Shown here piece after piece: positions 11,321 through 19,867 of a stretch of DNA of 64,000 nucleotides (positions are counted from its first letter, which is position 1; every line of letters starts with the position of its first letter). The stretch is from positions 1,225,001 to 1,289,000 of the forward strand of contig NZ_CP022522.1 in assembly GCF_002850255.1 (NCBI RefSeq), given 5' to 3'. The stretch is from Pseudoalteromonas sp. NC201. GTDB lineage: Bacteria; Pseudomonadota; Gammaproteobacteria; Enterobacterales; Alteromonadaceae. The position numbers and the translations under genes are program-made. The notes under the pieces are model-generated. The model had not been told where the DNA came from, made no database searches, and saw nothing but the letters and a program-made list of their open reading frames with translations.

Positions 11321-11478
11321 TACTGATCCTAATAGTCCGTATAGGTAAAGAATAGCTTATATCATTGTGCTCGCTACTAACAATGACAATAAATTACGCC
11401 GCTTGGATGGGATTGCTACTGCAATTTGATTTGCGACTTGCCTCCACAGTGCGGCATGAATAAAGCTAAGCAAGTATT

Positions 11479-11511
11479 AAAAAATAAAAAAGGCTCCTAA
11501 CGAAGAGCCTT
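11479..11511 (-). terminator. Rho-independent terminator for ettA
   Basis: On the minus strand the stem AAGGCTC/GAGCCTT (11490-11496 with 11505-11511) is followed by a T-rich run (11490 down to 11479). It is the first terminator downstream of ettA, but a 267-bp repeat element now lies between it and the ettA stop codon. Confidence 0.8.
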
Positions 11512-11533
11512 AGATTATCTATCGTCGATAGAC

Positions 11534-11800
11534 TAGGGCCTGTTGACCTTTGCTGTTTGATTTTTGTTCTTCTGAGTGTGTTTTGGTCGCGACGCTCGAC
11601 TTGCCGCCTAGTAATCTAGGCAAAAGTTGAGCAACAATGAACAAAGCGCACTCAGGTCAACCCAAAGGGCAGCGCTTGATTGGCATTTCTACTGCGTTAT
11701 CGCCAGACTTACGTAGAATGACTACGCTACGCTGGCTCTGCCTTGTATAAATACCAATCAAACTGCTGCAAAAACAAACTTGAAAGATCAACAGGCCCTA
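11534..11800. mobile_element. 267-bp MITE-like element, copy A
   Basis: The termini form an imperfect inverted repeat: left TAGGGCCTGTTGACCTTT, right AAAGATCAACAGGCCCTA, with one mismatch in 18. The body contains an internal hairpin GCCTAG/CTAGGC (about 11610-11625) and has no transposase ORF. A copy of the same length with high identity lies at 57009-57275. TA occurs at both outer ends in both copies, which fits a TA target duplication of the IS630/Tc1 type. It lies between the ettA stop codon and the ettA terminator. Confidence 0.85.
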
Positions 11801-11812
11801 ATGTTTTAATTA

Positions 11813-13477
11813 TTAGCCAATCTTCTTATATTTGATACGTTTAGGCTCTGCCGCCTCAGCACCAAAGGTCTTCTTCAACCATTCTTCGTATTCAGTGTAG
11901 TTGCCATCAAAGAAGTTGATTTGGCCTTCATCACGGTAGTCTAGAATGTGGGTCGCGATACGGTCTAGGAACCAACGGTCGTGCGAGATACACATAACGC
12001 AGCCCGGGAATTCTAAAATCGCATTTTCTAGGGCTCGTAACGTTTCAACGTCTAGATCGTTGGTTGGTTCATCCAGCAACAGTACGTTACCGCCTGCTTT
12101 TAGTAGTTTTGCTAAGTGCAGACGATTGCGCTCACCACCAGACAGCTCTTTTACAAACTTTTGTTGGTCATTGCCCTTAAAGTTAAAGCGGCCAACATAG
12201 GCGCGGCTTGGTACTTCAAAGTTACCAATTTTAAGAATGTCTTGGCCGTTAGAGATCTCTTGGAATACGGTGTTATTACCGTCCATGTCATCACGGAACT
12301 GTTCAACAGTGGCGATTTCAACCGTTTCACCAATAGTGATGTTACCACTATCTGGCTGCTCTTGACCGCTTAGCATTCTAAACAGCGTTGACTTACCCGC
12401 GCCGTTTGCACCGATGATCCCAACAATTGCACCTTTAGGTACGTTGAAGTTCAAATCGTCAATCAACAATCTGTCACCGAAGCTCTTACGTAAGTTGCTC
12501 ACTTCAATCACTTGGTCGCCTAAGCGAGGACCAGGTGGAATGAATAGCTCGTTGGTTTCGTTACGCTTTTGATAGTCGTTTTGCTGAAGCTCGGTAAACT
12601 GCGCCATACGTGCTTTAGACTTAGCTTGACGACCTTTTGGATTTGAGCGTACCCATTCAAGTTCTTTTTCAATCGACTTCTGGCGTGCTTTCTCTGATTT
12701 TTCTTCTTGCTTCAAACGTGCATCTTTTTGCTCAAGCCATGAAGAATAGTTACCTTCCCACGGAATACCATGGCCACGGTCAAGCTCTAAAATCCAGCCT
12801 GCTACATTATCTAGGAAGTAGCGGTCGTGGGTGATCGCTACCACTGTGCCCTCGTAGTCATGAAGGAAGCGCTCCAACCACGCAACCGACTCGGCATCTA
12901 AGTGGTTAGTCGGTTCGTCAAGAAGCAGCATATCTGGCTTTTCAAGTAACAGGCGGCAGATAGCAACACGGCGTCTTTCACCACCTGATAGGTGCTCAAT
13001 TTTCGCATCCCATTCTGGTAAACGAAGCGCATCGGCAGCGCGCTCAAGCGCATTATCTAGGTTGTGACCGTCATGTGCTTGGATGATAGCTTCTAATTCG
13101 CCTTGCTCTTTAGCTAGCGCATCAAAGTCAGCGTCTTCCATCGCGTACTCTGCGTACACTTCGTCTAATCGATTCAGGGCGCGTTTTACTTCGCCAACTG
13201 CTTCTTCAATCGTTTCACGAACGGTTTTGCTTTCGTCTAGTACAGGTTCCTGCGGTAGGTAACCGATCTTAGTACCAGGTTGCGGACGTGCCTCGCCCTC
13301 GAATTCGTTATCCACACCCGCCATAATGCGAAGTAAGGTCGATTTACCTGCACCATTAAGGCCTAAAACACCAATTTTAGCGCCCGGGAAAAAGCATAAA
13401 GAAATATCTTTCAGAATAGTGCGCTTAGGTGGCACAACTTTGCTCACCCGCGACATGGTATAAATATATTGAGCCAT
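11813..13477 (-). CDS. ettA: Energy-dependent translational throttle protein EttA (ABC-F ATPase)
   Basis: This 554-residue soluble ABC-F protein has two ATP-binding cassettes. The first has Walker A GLNGAGKST (about 38-46), signature LSGGERRRVAICRLL and Walker B LLLDEPTNHLD. The second has GANGAGKST, LSGGERNRLHLAKLL and LLLDEPTNDLD. The inter-domain P-site tRNA interaction motif is rich in Lys, Arg and Glu (EEKSEKARQKSIEKELEW). Length matches E. coli EttA (555), with the usual start MAQYIYTM. EttA binds the ribosomal E site and gates entry into elongation according to ATP/ADP ratio. It is monocistronic and divergent from the lodA region. Confidence 0.97.
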   Translation of the reverse strand: MAQYIYTMSRVSKVVPPKRTILKDISLCFFPGAKIGVLGLNGAGKSTLLRIMAGVDNEFEGEARPQPGTKIGYLPQEPVLDESKTVRETIEEAVGEVKRALNRLDEVYAEYAMEDADFDALAKEQGELEAIIQAHDGHNLDNALERAADALRLPEWDAKIEHLSGGERRRVAICRLLLEKPDMLLLDEPTNHLDAESVAWLERFLHDYEGTVVAITHDRYFLDNVAGWILELDRGHGIPWEGNYSSWLEQKDARLKQEEKSEKARQKSIEKELEWVRSNPKGRQAKSKARMAQFTELQQNDYQKRNETNELFIPPGPRLGDQVIEVSNLRKSFGDRLLIDDLNFNVPKGAIVGIIGANGAGKSTLFRMLSGQEQPDSGNITIGETVEIATVEQFRDDMDGNNTVFQEISNGQDILKIGNFEVPSRAYVGRFNFKGNDQQKFVKELSGGERNRLHLAKLLKAGGNVLLLDEPTNDLDVETLRALENAILEFPGCVMCISHDRWFLDRIATHILDYRDEGQINFFDGNYTEYEEWLKKTFGAEAAEPKRIKYKKIG

Positions 13478-13939
13478 GAGTTTCCAATCTCTTTTTTAAG
13501 TTAGATGTATTTTAGAGAAAGCCTTCCTGTGCTGCAATGTTGTGGACTACATGATATAAAAAATATAAGTTCCTTCGCTAATTAACTTGAGTTGTGGATA
13601 GTTAATACCTTTCTAGCAGTCAGCTCCAGTGCAAATGGTGTTTAATTACTAACCAATAGCTATATTGGTTAGCAAATTCGCCTTGCTTATAGGAAGTTGG
13701 CACCATAGCGAGAGCAGGATGCGGAAGCGGTGTTTTCCCTAAAATTCTCTGGTTAGACAAGGAGGTAAATTAAGTTGTACTTTAACAACAATGAGTTAGA
13801 ACATTCCCTGTCCAAATCTTAGATTAAGCAAAATATTTTCGTGTTTAAGTTGTAATTCGATGTAATGGTTTAAGTCAGAAATAGCTTCTACACTGCAGTA
13901 ATGCTTCATGAATTGAACCACTGTAAAAAGGATTACAAC
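13478..13939. promoter_or_regulatory. Divergent intergenic region between ettA and the lodA-like gene
   Basis: This 462-bp region contains a perfect inverted repeat, CTAACCAATA at 13649-13658 and TATTGGTTAG at 13663-13672, that could be an operator. A strong Shine-Dalgarno AAGGAGGT at 13759-13766 precedes a 15-codon ORF starting with TTG at 13775 and ending with TAG at 13820-13822. Whether that ORF is a leader peptide is unknown. Promoters for both genes must lie here but cannot be assigned. Confidence 0.45.
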
Positions 13940-15880
13940 ATGTCACATCACTGCAATCAAAACCCCATTGTTTCAGCTGCCATATACCCACCCATAGGTG
14001 TAATGCGGGTTGGTAACAGCCCTGAAGAATTTTTTATTGGCCCTGAGGTCGATACCGCCATTCCAAGAGATATGAATTACTATCGCGATAGCACGGGAGC
14101 GTTGAAGCGCCAAGCCGCGCGTTTTCGTATTTATGGATTGGACGCCGAGGGCAACATCGTTAAAGAACTCACTTGCGACGATGGCGCTTCTATCATTTGG
14201 CATGCTCGCTTGGCTAATCAAAAAGCATCTTGGTATGAGTTTCAATTAGCGTTGGATATTCCAGAGGCGATGGAGGCCGAGCCGAGTTTACTGCGCAACC
14301 TCAATGTAAACGACCGTAACAGCTTGCTCATTGATGGTGGTGCGCAGCAGATCAGTGGTATTGCTTCTGGGTGTGGTTGTAGTCGCTTTGAAGGATGCTT
14401 TGCTGGTAAAAAAGTGTACTTAGGCGAAATGCGTACCGATGACAAGGGCCGCTTACTTATGCTTGGTGGACACGGGGTGTCAGAAAATCCTCAAGGCCAC
14501 GAGGCGATCACGTTCGGTAATAATGAAGGCTGGTACGACGATACTTCGGACGGCCCTGTAACTGCTGAGGTGAAATATCAAGGCAAAGCACTTGATGTGA
14601 AACCTGCATGGGTTATTTGTGCGCCACCAGATTACGCACCAATGCAAAAATCTCCGCGAACCATGTGGGATTTAATGCGCCAGGTTGCAGTTGATGCCAA
14701 GATACTACCAGCACCTGAAGGTAACCCCTCCTTTAGTAAAGACATTCTGCCAATTTTCCAAAGGTTAACCGATTTACAATGGGTTAATGCGGGATTTGCC
14801 GCAGGGTTTGGCTGGAATAGCCCCTTTGATTTTACTTCAGAGACTTGGATCTGCCGTTTAAATGACAACTCACGCACATGGCAAGAAGCAAGACGTAATC
14901 TCTTTAATAACTTTAGACAGATAGAAAAAGTCACCACAGCGGATGAAAAACATAGTTGGGATCCTAAATTTGCTGCTACCGCACCGCAGCTGTGGCCTTG
15001 GTTGTACGGCGATGCGATGAGTGTAGATGCCGATGACTCGCCAAGGCAGTTTGTCACGCTGACAGAAATTCAGTTGAATATGTTACAGCAGTGGTCGAAT
15101 GGCGAATTTGATTCTGATTACGACCCTTGTTATCGCCCCCCAACCAGCATTGATGAAATTCCGGTTGCTGAGCAACCAGAGATGTTAACTAAAGCGGCGA
15201 TGGAGTTCTGTTTAGCGGATGCTTTCCATCCTGGATGTGAAATGACTTGGCCAATGCGTACAGCGGGCATGTATAGCGAGGCTTTCCGTCTTAAGCATTC
15301 AGAAGATACTGCACCGACCCACGGCACCAATTATGGCGTGGAAATGACATCAGAAATCGCGCTGCATTCGAGTGGCCCGTTAAAAACGGGGCAGGTTGCT
15401 GGTGGCATTACGCGTTGGATGGCCATTCCTTGGCAAACAGACACCGCGAGTTGTCGCGATGGCTACAATGAAGCTTACGACCCTTATTTACCGACCTTTT
15501 GGCCTGCACGAGTGCCAAATAATATGCTTAGCGAGCAAAATTATCACAGGGTAGTTGATGAAACTAGGCCATTTGCAGAGCGACAAGCAGCATTTAATGA
15601 CCGGGAGCTGTGGCTAAACGATTTGCCGATAGGCCCTTCAACTAACTATATTGAGCAGATCAACAGTATGATCACTGGGTTTGGTCAATTGGCGGTGGTA
15701 TTACCGAAGACAGAAAAAGGCGTAACAGGTTTTCCAACCACCATGCAAGTAGGGTTAACACCAGTCAAAGCTGATCACAAAGCAGAAAAACTGCTGACAG
15801 CAAGTCGTAATGAAAGCATGCGAGATTGTCGTCCTGATTTGTCACAAACCGACAAAGCACACCGCCGGAATCGCAAATAA
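13940..15880 (+). CDS. LodA-like L-amino-acid oxidase (cysteine tryptophylquinone enzyme)
   Basis: This 646-residue quinoprotein is related to L-lysine 6-oxidase LodA and glycine oxidase GoxA. These enzymes make their cofactor from a Cys and a Trp in the chain. Here Cys433 (in HPGCEMTWP) and Trp498 (in AIPWQTDTASC) are 65 residues apart, the same spacing as the cofactor pair Cys516/Trp581 of Marinomonas LodA. The N-terminus (IYPPIGVMRVGNSPEEFFIGPE) is also typical. I start at 13940, where AAAAGGA lies 8-9 bp upstream; an ATG at 13901 lacks a site. It is shorter than LodA (726). The product releases H2O2 and is usually antibacterial. The lodB-like partner follows 11 bp later. Substrate (Lys, Gly or other) cannot be told. 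Confidence 0.9.
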   Translation: MSHHCNQNPIVSAAIYPPIGVMRVGNSPEEFFIGPEVDTAIPRDMNYYRDSTGALKRQAARFRIYGLDAEGNIVKELTCDDGASIIWHARLANQKASWYEFQLALDIPEAMEAEPSLLRNLNVNDRNSLLIDGGAQQISGIASGCGCSRFEGCFAGKKVYLGEMRTDDKGRLLMLGGHGVSENPQGHEAITFGNNEGWYDDTSDGPVTAEVKYQGKALDVKPAWVICAPPDYAPMQKSPRTMWDLMRQVAVDAKILPAPEGNPSFSKDILPIFQRLTDLQWVNAGFAAGFGWNSPFDFTSETWICRLNDNSRTWQEARRNLFNNFRQIEKVTTADEKHSWDPKFAATAPQLWPWLYGDAMSVDADDSPRQFVTLTEIQLNMLQQWSNGEFDSDYDPCYRPPTSIDEIPVAEQPEMLTKAAMEFCLADAFHPGCEMTWPMRTAGMYSEAFRLKHSEDTAPTHGTNYGVEMTSEIALHSSGPLKTGQVAGGITRWMAIPWQTDTASCRDGYNEAYDPYLPTFWPARVPNNMLSEQNYHRVVDETRPFAERQAAFNDRELWLNDLPIGPSTNYIEQINSMITGFGQLAVVLPKTEKGVTGFPTTMQVGLTPVKADHKAEKLLTASRNESMRDCRPDLSQTDKAHRRNRK

Positions 15881-15891
15881 TAAGGGCTAAT

Positions 15892-16971
15892 ATGGCTGAA
15901 AGGAAATCGGATATTGTAATTGTAGGTGCAGGCATTGCAGGATGCATTGCTGCACTTGCCTTGCATCCTCACTACCAGGTGATAGTAGTCGATAAGCTCG
16001 CCGCAGCTAAAGACAAAGTGGGCGAGTGTTTACCGCCAGCGGCGTCTAGAATTCTCAAAAAGCTTAATTTGTTGCACTTACTACAAAGCCCGGAACATCT
16101 CACTTGTCACGGTATGATTTCGTTTTGGGGTAGTGAATCGCCTACCATAGTGGATAACGTTAAAAACCCCGATGGTTTGGGATGGCACATTCATCGGCAG
16201 CATTTTGAACAGCAGCTTCGTGATCAATTAGTGCTTCGTGGTATCCCTTTGTTATCTTCTACAAAGCTTACTGATGTGGTGCAAACACAATCAAGTTGGC
16301 AAGTTAGGGTTGAAGGCTGCGACACTGACATGTCTATCACGACAACACTGCTTATTGATGCCACCGGTCGCGCCTGTCATCTGGCGAGGCGACTCGGTGC
16401 AAAACTACAACAGTTTGATAAGCAAATGGCACTGTGGCTTACCGCAGAGGTTGCCACGACGAAACAGTTTGCGGTGATAAGCGATGAAGAAAATGGCTGG
16501 TGGTATAGTGCGCCGAGCGCGGCATGCTCTTCACTCGATCCTAATATGCAGCCTCGGGTGTTTTCTTGGCAGGCTTGCGCTGATGCGATCAAAAAGTGCA
16601 ACATCACCAACGCTCGAGATTTTTTAGCCAAAGTAAAGCAGGTGAGGGGATTTAACACCTTAGTGGACTTGGTGAATATAGAAACAGCATACCTGCGCCC
16701 AATGGTAAGTGCAAATTCGGCCCGTTTGGATAGTTGCGCAGCAAAAGGCTGGTATGCGGTGGGTGATGCGAGCATGAGCTTTGATCCGCTCTCTTCGCAA
16801 GGTATGTTGCATGCCATGACCAGCAGCATGCAACTTGCGGATATGCTGCTGTTGCACGGTACGGATTACAAACATGGCGCAAAATTATATCAGTCGCAAA
16901 TGGATAGAGTGTGGATGCGCTACCTTGAGCATCGGCAGCACTTTTACGAGGGCTCAAAGTTAATCGGTTAA
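15892..16971 (+). CDS. LodB-like FAD-dependent maturation flavoprotein
   Basis: This 359-residue flavoprotein has an N-terminal FAD motif IVIVGAGIAGCIAALAL (residues 8-24) and a central LLIDATGRACHLARRLG segment, with GWYAVGDASMSFDPLSSQGM near the C-terminus as in halogenase/hydroxylase-like flavoproteins. LodB proteins (about 370 residues) are encoded directly after lodA and are needed to form the cysteine tryptophylquinone cofactor. The 11-bp spacing and AAGGG site 8 bp before the ATG indicate an operon with the lodA-like gene. The pairing of a LodA-type oxidase with this protein strongly supports the assignment. Confidence 0.88.
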   Translation: MAERKSDIVIVGAGIAGCIAALALHPHYQVIVVDKLAAAKDKVGECLPPAASRILKKLNLLHLLQSPEHLTCHGMISFWGSESPTIVDNVKNPDGLGWHIHRQHFEQQLRDQLVLRGIPLLSSTKLTDVVQTQSSWQVRVEGCDTDMSITTTLLIDATGRACHLARRLGAKLQQFDKQMALWLTAEVATTKQFAVISDEENGWWYSAPSAACSSLDPNMQPRVFSWQACADAIKKCNITNARDFLAKVKQVRGFNTLVDLVNIETAYLRPMVSANSARLDSCAAKGWYAVGDASMSFDPLSSQGMLHAMTSSMQLADMLLLHGTDYKHGAKLYQSQMDRVWMRYLEHRQHFYEGSKLIG

Positions 16972-17100
16972 CACGTATTATTACTTGTTTGGATTAAAGA
17001 AGTGTTTGGATCGAAAGAATGCGACAACATCTATAGTGGTGAAACCAATACCATTGCTGCTGGCCGTCAGTTGATTGCGATGCTTAAAATGTCCGAATAA
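16972..17100 (+). other. Short open frame after lodB, possible gene remnant
   Basis: Directly in frame after the lodB stop, 42 sense codons run to TAA at 17098-17100. The last part reads KECDNIYSGETNTIAAGRQL, which has coding-like composition. There is no credible start except GTG at about 17002 and no Shine-Dalgarno. It could be the tail of a lost gene or chance. I recognise no family. Confidence 0.25.
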
Positions 17101-17127
17101 ATGTTGCCTAGAAGTGGCGGTGAACAC

Positions 17128-18435
17128 TCACTTATTCGCTGCCACCAGTGGAAGCTGAATATGAGCAATTGCGCCTTGTGCATCCTTACGATTGGTTAAG
17201 CTCAGTTTTCCGTTATGCTGTTCAACGATATTTTTAGCTAAGATGAGCCCAATCCCTTTACCCGTTGATTTGGTGGTATAAAAAGGTACAAACAGGTTGT
17301 CAGCGTTCTTTATGCCATGCCCTTCATCGAGTACTTCAATACCTGCGAATTTATGATTGTGATACGCTTTGACGTAAACAGCATTGCGCTCACCTCCAGC
17401 TTCCAAGGCATTTTTAATCAGGTTTACAAGTGCTTGCTCAAGTAAGCTTTGATCAATTTGCAGCGTAAAGTCCTGTTCAATGGTTAATCTCACGCGATTG
17501 TCGAAAAGCCCTACGAGCGGTGTTAGTAAGTCATTTATGGATATCGCTTCTATATGAAGTTGATGCTGTTTTGCAACGCTTGCATAGCGATTAACAAATG
17601 ACATCAGGCCATCGCTGCGCTGCACAATCACGCCAAGCGCTTGTTCAAAATCGGCTTGATTTTCTTGCGTGGTGGGAATTTCTATCAAGGTTTGAGCAAG
17701 TGACTTAATCGGCGAGAGAGAATTATGAATTTCGTGGCTGAGCACTCTGATCATTTTTTGCCAAGCGTCGCGCTGAGCTTGACTGACAACCGCTTGCACA
17801 TCGGTTAAGATCACTAAGTGCGCCTGCATGCCTGCAATGGTAAGCTCGCTATAGCGAAGTTGCCACTCATCACCTAAGGTGGGGTGGTTAAAGTGCCAAT
17901 GACCACGATGATATTCAAGGCTAAACTTATGCGCTTTTAATAAACGCTGGCTTTGCCATGGTTTGCCAATCCAATTTGAGAAGGCTTCATTGGCATGCAC
18001 CAGTGCAGTGTCGTTATCGAAAATCGCGATGGGGCTGGGCAGTTGCTCAATGAGTCTAAATAGTAATATGGCTTGGTGGTCTCGCTCTGATTTGAATGAT
18101 TGCAGCTGTTCACACAATTGCTGTGTTTCCTGCTGCAAACTGTGAAGAATTCCCGAGCTGTCAGAGGTGTACAAGCGCTGTCCATACTCTTCGTTTTTAA
18201 TCGCCTCTATGGTGGTTGAGAGGTGATAAAAAGGTTGTATCAGGCGCTGTTTAAAATGATACAGCAGCAGTGCGAGCGGACAAAGGACAAGGATAAAATA
18301 GGTGATAACACTGAGTGTTGAGACCTCAAGGATGACCATAAAAAAAGCGCTGAGCACGGTGAACAGCAACCAAATAACCAGACAAAAAATCTCGATAGTC
18401 TGTTCAAAGTTAGGCTTTTTCATAGGCAAGCTCAT
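17128..18435 (-). CDS. NtrY-like PAS sensor histidine kinase
   Basis: This is a 435-residue membrane kinase. Two hydrophobic helices (about 12-36 and 40-58) are joined by a very short loop, so there is almost no periplasmic domain and sensing is probably within the membrane or cytoplasm. A PAS-like region (PIAIFDNDTALVHANEAFSNWIG, about 133-155) precedes HisKA with VLSHEIHNSLSPIKSLAQTL. The HATPase domain has LIKNALEAGG, DEGHGI and TGKGIGLILAKNIVEQHNG. Its ATG overlaps the stop of the NtrC-like regulator gene (ATGA), so they are coupled. Position beside an ABC efflux set in the same direction suggests control of that transporter. Confidence 0.92.
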   Translation of the reverse strand: MSLPMKKPNFEQTIEIFCLVIWLLFTVLSAFFMVILEVSTLSVITYFILVLCPLALLLYHFKQRLIQPFYHLSTTIEAIKNEEYGQRLYTSDSSGILHSLQQETQQLCEQLQSFKSERDHQAILLFRLIEQLPSPIAIFDNDTALVHANEAFSNWIGKPWQSQRLLKAHKFSLEYHRGHWHFNHPTLGDEWQLRYSELTIAGMQAHLVILTDVQAVVSQAQRDAWQKMIRVLSHEIHNSLSPIKSLAQTLIEIPTTQENQADFEQALGVIVQRSDGLMSFVNRYASVAKQHQLHIEAISINDLLTPLVGLFDNRVRLTIEQDFTLQIDQSLLEQALVNLIKNALEAGGERNAVYVKAYHNHKFAGIEVLDEGHGIKNADNLFVPFYTTKSTGKGIGLILAKNIVEQHNGKLSLTNRKDAQGAIAHIQLPLVAANK

Positions 18436-19802
18436 CGCGTTTTAATATCGAACTTATCAAGGCGACGATATAGGGCACTTTTACTGATCCCAAGTAAAAC
18501 CGCAGCATCTTCCACATTATCATGGCATTGGCACAGCGCCATTTTAATCAATTTTTGCTCGGCTTGATCTAGCGTCATCATTTCAGGCTCACTCTGCTCT
18601 GTGGTTACCACAGATTTTAAAGAAAGCGCGCTTTCTTCAATTTCAGTGCCATCACACAGTAAAATCGCACGTTCCATCATATGGCTAAGTTCACGGATAT
18701 TACCCGGGAATGCGTAACTTTGTAGTCTTGTTTTCGCTGCATGAGACAAAGGTTTTACGTCTAATTCATAGGCCGTTGCGTGCTTTTGAATAAAAAAGTC
18801 GGCCAGCGGAATTATCTCTGTGCGACGCAAGCGCAGTGGTGGGATCTCAAACTCCATTGTATTTAGTCTGAAATACAGGTCACTACGAAATTGACTTGCT
18901 TGTTGTTGCGACTCTAAATCTGCATTAGTTGCGCTAATGATTCTACAGCTTGCATGCTGCGTTTTGCTCGAGCCAACAGCTTCATATTCCCCTGTTTCTA
19001 ATACTCGTAGTAGCTTCGCTTGTTGAGGCTCTGTGAGTGTGCCTACCTCATCCAAAAACAAAGTCCCTTGCTCAGCCATTGAGAAACGACCTTGTCTATC
19101 CTGTTTAGCGTCAGTAAACGCACCTTTCACATGGCCAAACATTTCGCTTTCAAACAGTGACTCTGGAATGGCCGCCATATTGGTGCTCACAAAGTTGCCT
19201 GTGATGTTACTTTGCTGGTGGATGTAGCTGGCAATTTGTGATTTTCCCGTACCATTTTCCCCTCTAAGCAATATATTCGCTTTGGTTTTGGCAATGCGAT
19301 CAAGTTGGCTTTTTAGCGCTTGCATCGTAGGGCTTAACCAGAGTAACGCATCAGCATGGTCTACATTTGGCGCTATTTTAGCTGTGGTTAGTAGGGGGGA
19401 AGCCGATTGTTGTTTTGCAGTGATTTGCTTTAGCCCTAAATGCTTTTTCACCATCATTACTACAGCGTGGTTGTCCCAAGGCTTGGCAAAAAAGTCTTTG
19501 GCGCCGCGCTGCATGGCTTCGACGGCGAGTTCGACGCTAGACCAAGCGGTCATCGCAATAAAGGTTGCGCTACTTTGGCTTGCATACTGACTCAAAAAAG
19601 CGAGACCTTCATCGCCGGATGTCGTATCGAGCTCATAGTTCATGTCTAGCAGTACAATATCAATGTCGTGCGCATTGAGCTGCTTAGCGGCACAATCAAG
19701 ACTACTACTTTGGAAAATGGTAAAACCGTGGTTTTTTAGTAAAAACTGTAAGCTAAGGCGGATATCGGCCTTGTCATCAACGATTAAAATTGAACCTTGC
19801 AT
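18432..19802 (-). CDS. Sigma-54-dependent NtrC-family response regulator
   Basis: This 456-residue regulator has a receiver domain (about 1-120; IVDDKADIRLS, phospho-Asp in IVLLDMNYE), an AAA+ domain with Walker A GENGTGKS, Walker B GTLFLDEVG and the arginine region RLRRTEIIPLADFF, and a C-terminal Fis-type helix-turn-helix (DAAVLLGISKSALYRRLDKF). The loop contacting sigma-54 reads GAFTDA rather than GAFTGA. It lies 65 bp after the permease gene of the ABC operon and is coupled to the kinase gene. A candidate sigma-54-like promoter precedes the first transporter gene (24270-24285), consistent with regulation of that operon. Confidence 0.93.
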   Translation of the reverse strand: MQGSILIVDDKADIRLSLQFLLKNHGFTIFQSSSLDCAAKQLNAHDIDIVLLDMNYELDTTSGDEGLAFLSQYASQSSATFIAMTAWSSVELAVEAMQRGAKDFFAKPWDNHAVVMMVKKHLGLKQITAKQQSASPLLTTAKIAPNVDHADALLWLSPTMQALKSQLDRIAKTKANILLRGENGTGKSQIASYIHQQSNITGNFVSTNMAAIPESLFESEMFGHVKGAFTDAKQDRQGRFSMAEQGTLFLDEVGTLTEPQQAKLLRVLETGEYEAVGSSKTQHASCRIISATNADLESQQQASQFRSDLYFRLNTMEFEIPPLRLRRTEIIPLADFFIQKHATAYELDVKPLSHAAKTRLQSYAFPGNIRELSHMMERAILLCDGTEIEESALSLKSVVTTEQSEPEMMTLDQAEQKLIKMALCQCHDNVEDAAVLLGISKSALYRRLDKFDIKTR

Positions 19803-19867
19803 AGTGTGTTGTAGGCAAAGAGCGTTTACACGCCACGCTTTGCCTACGCATTCCTGTTGTTATTAAC

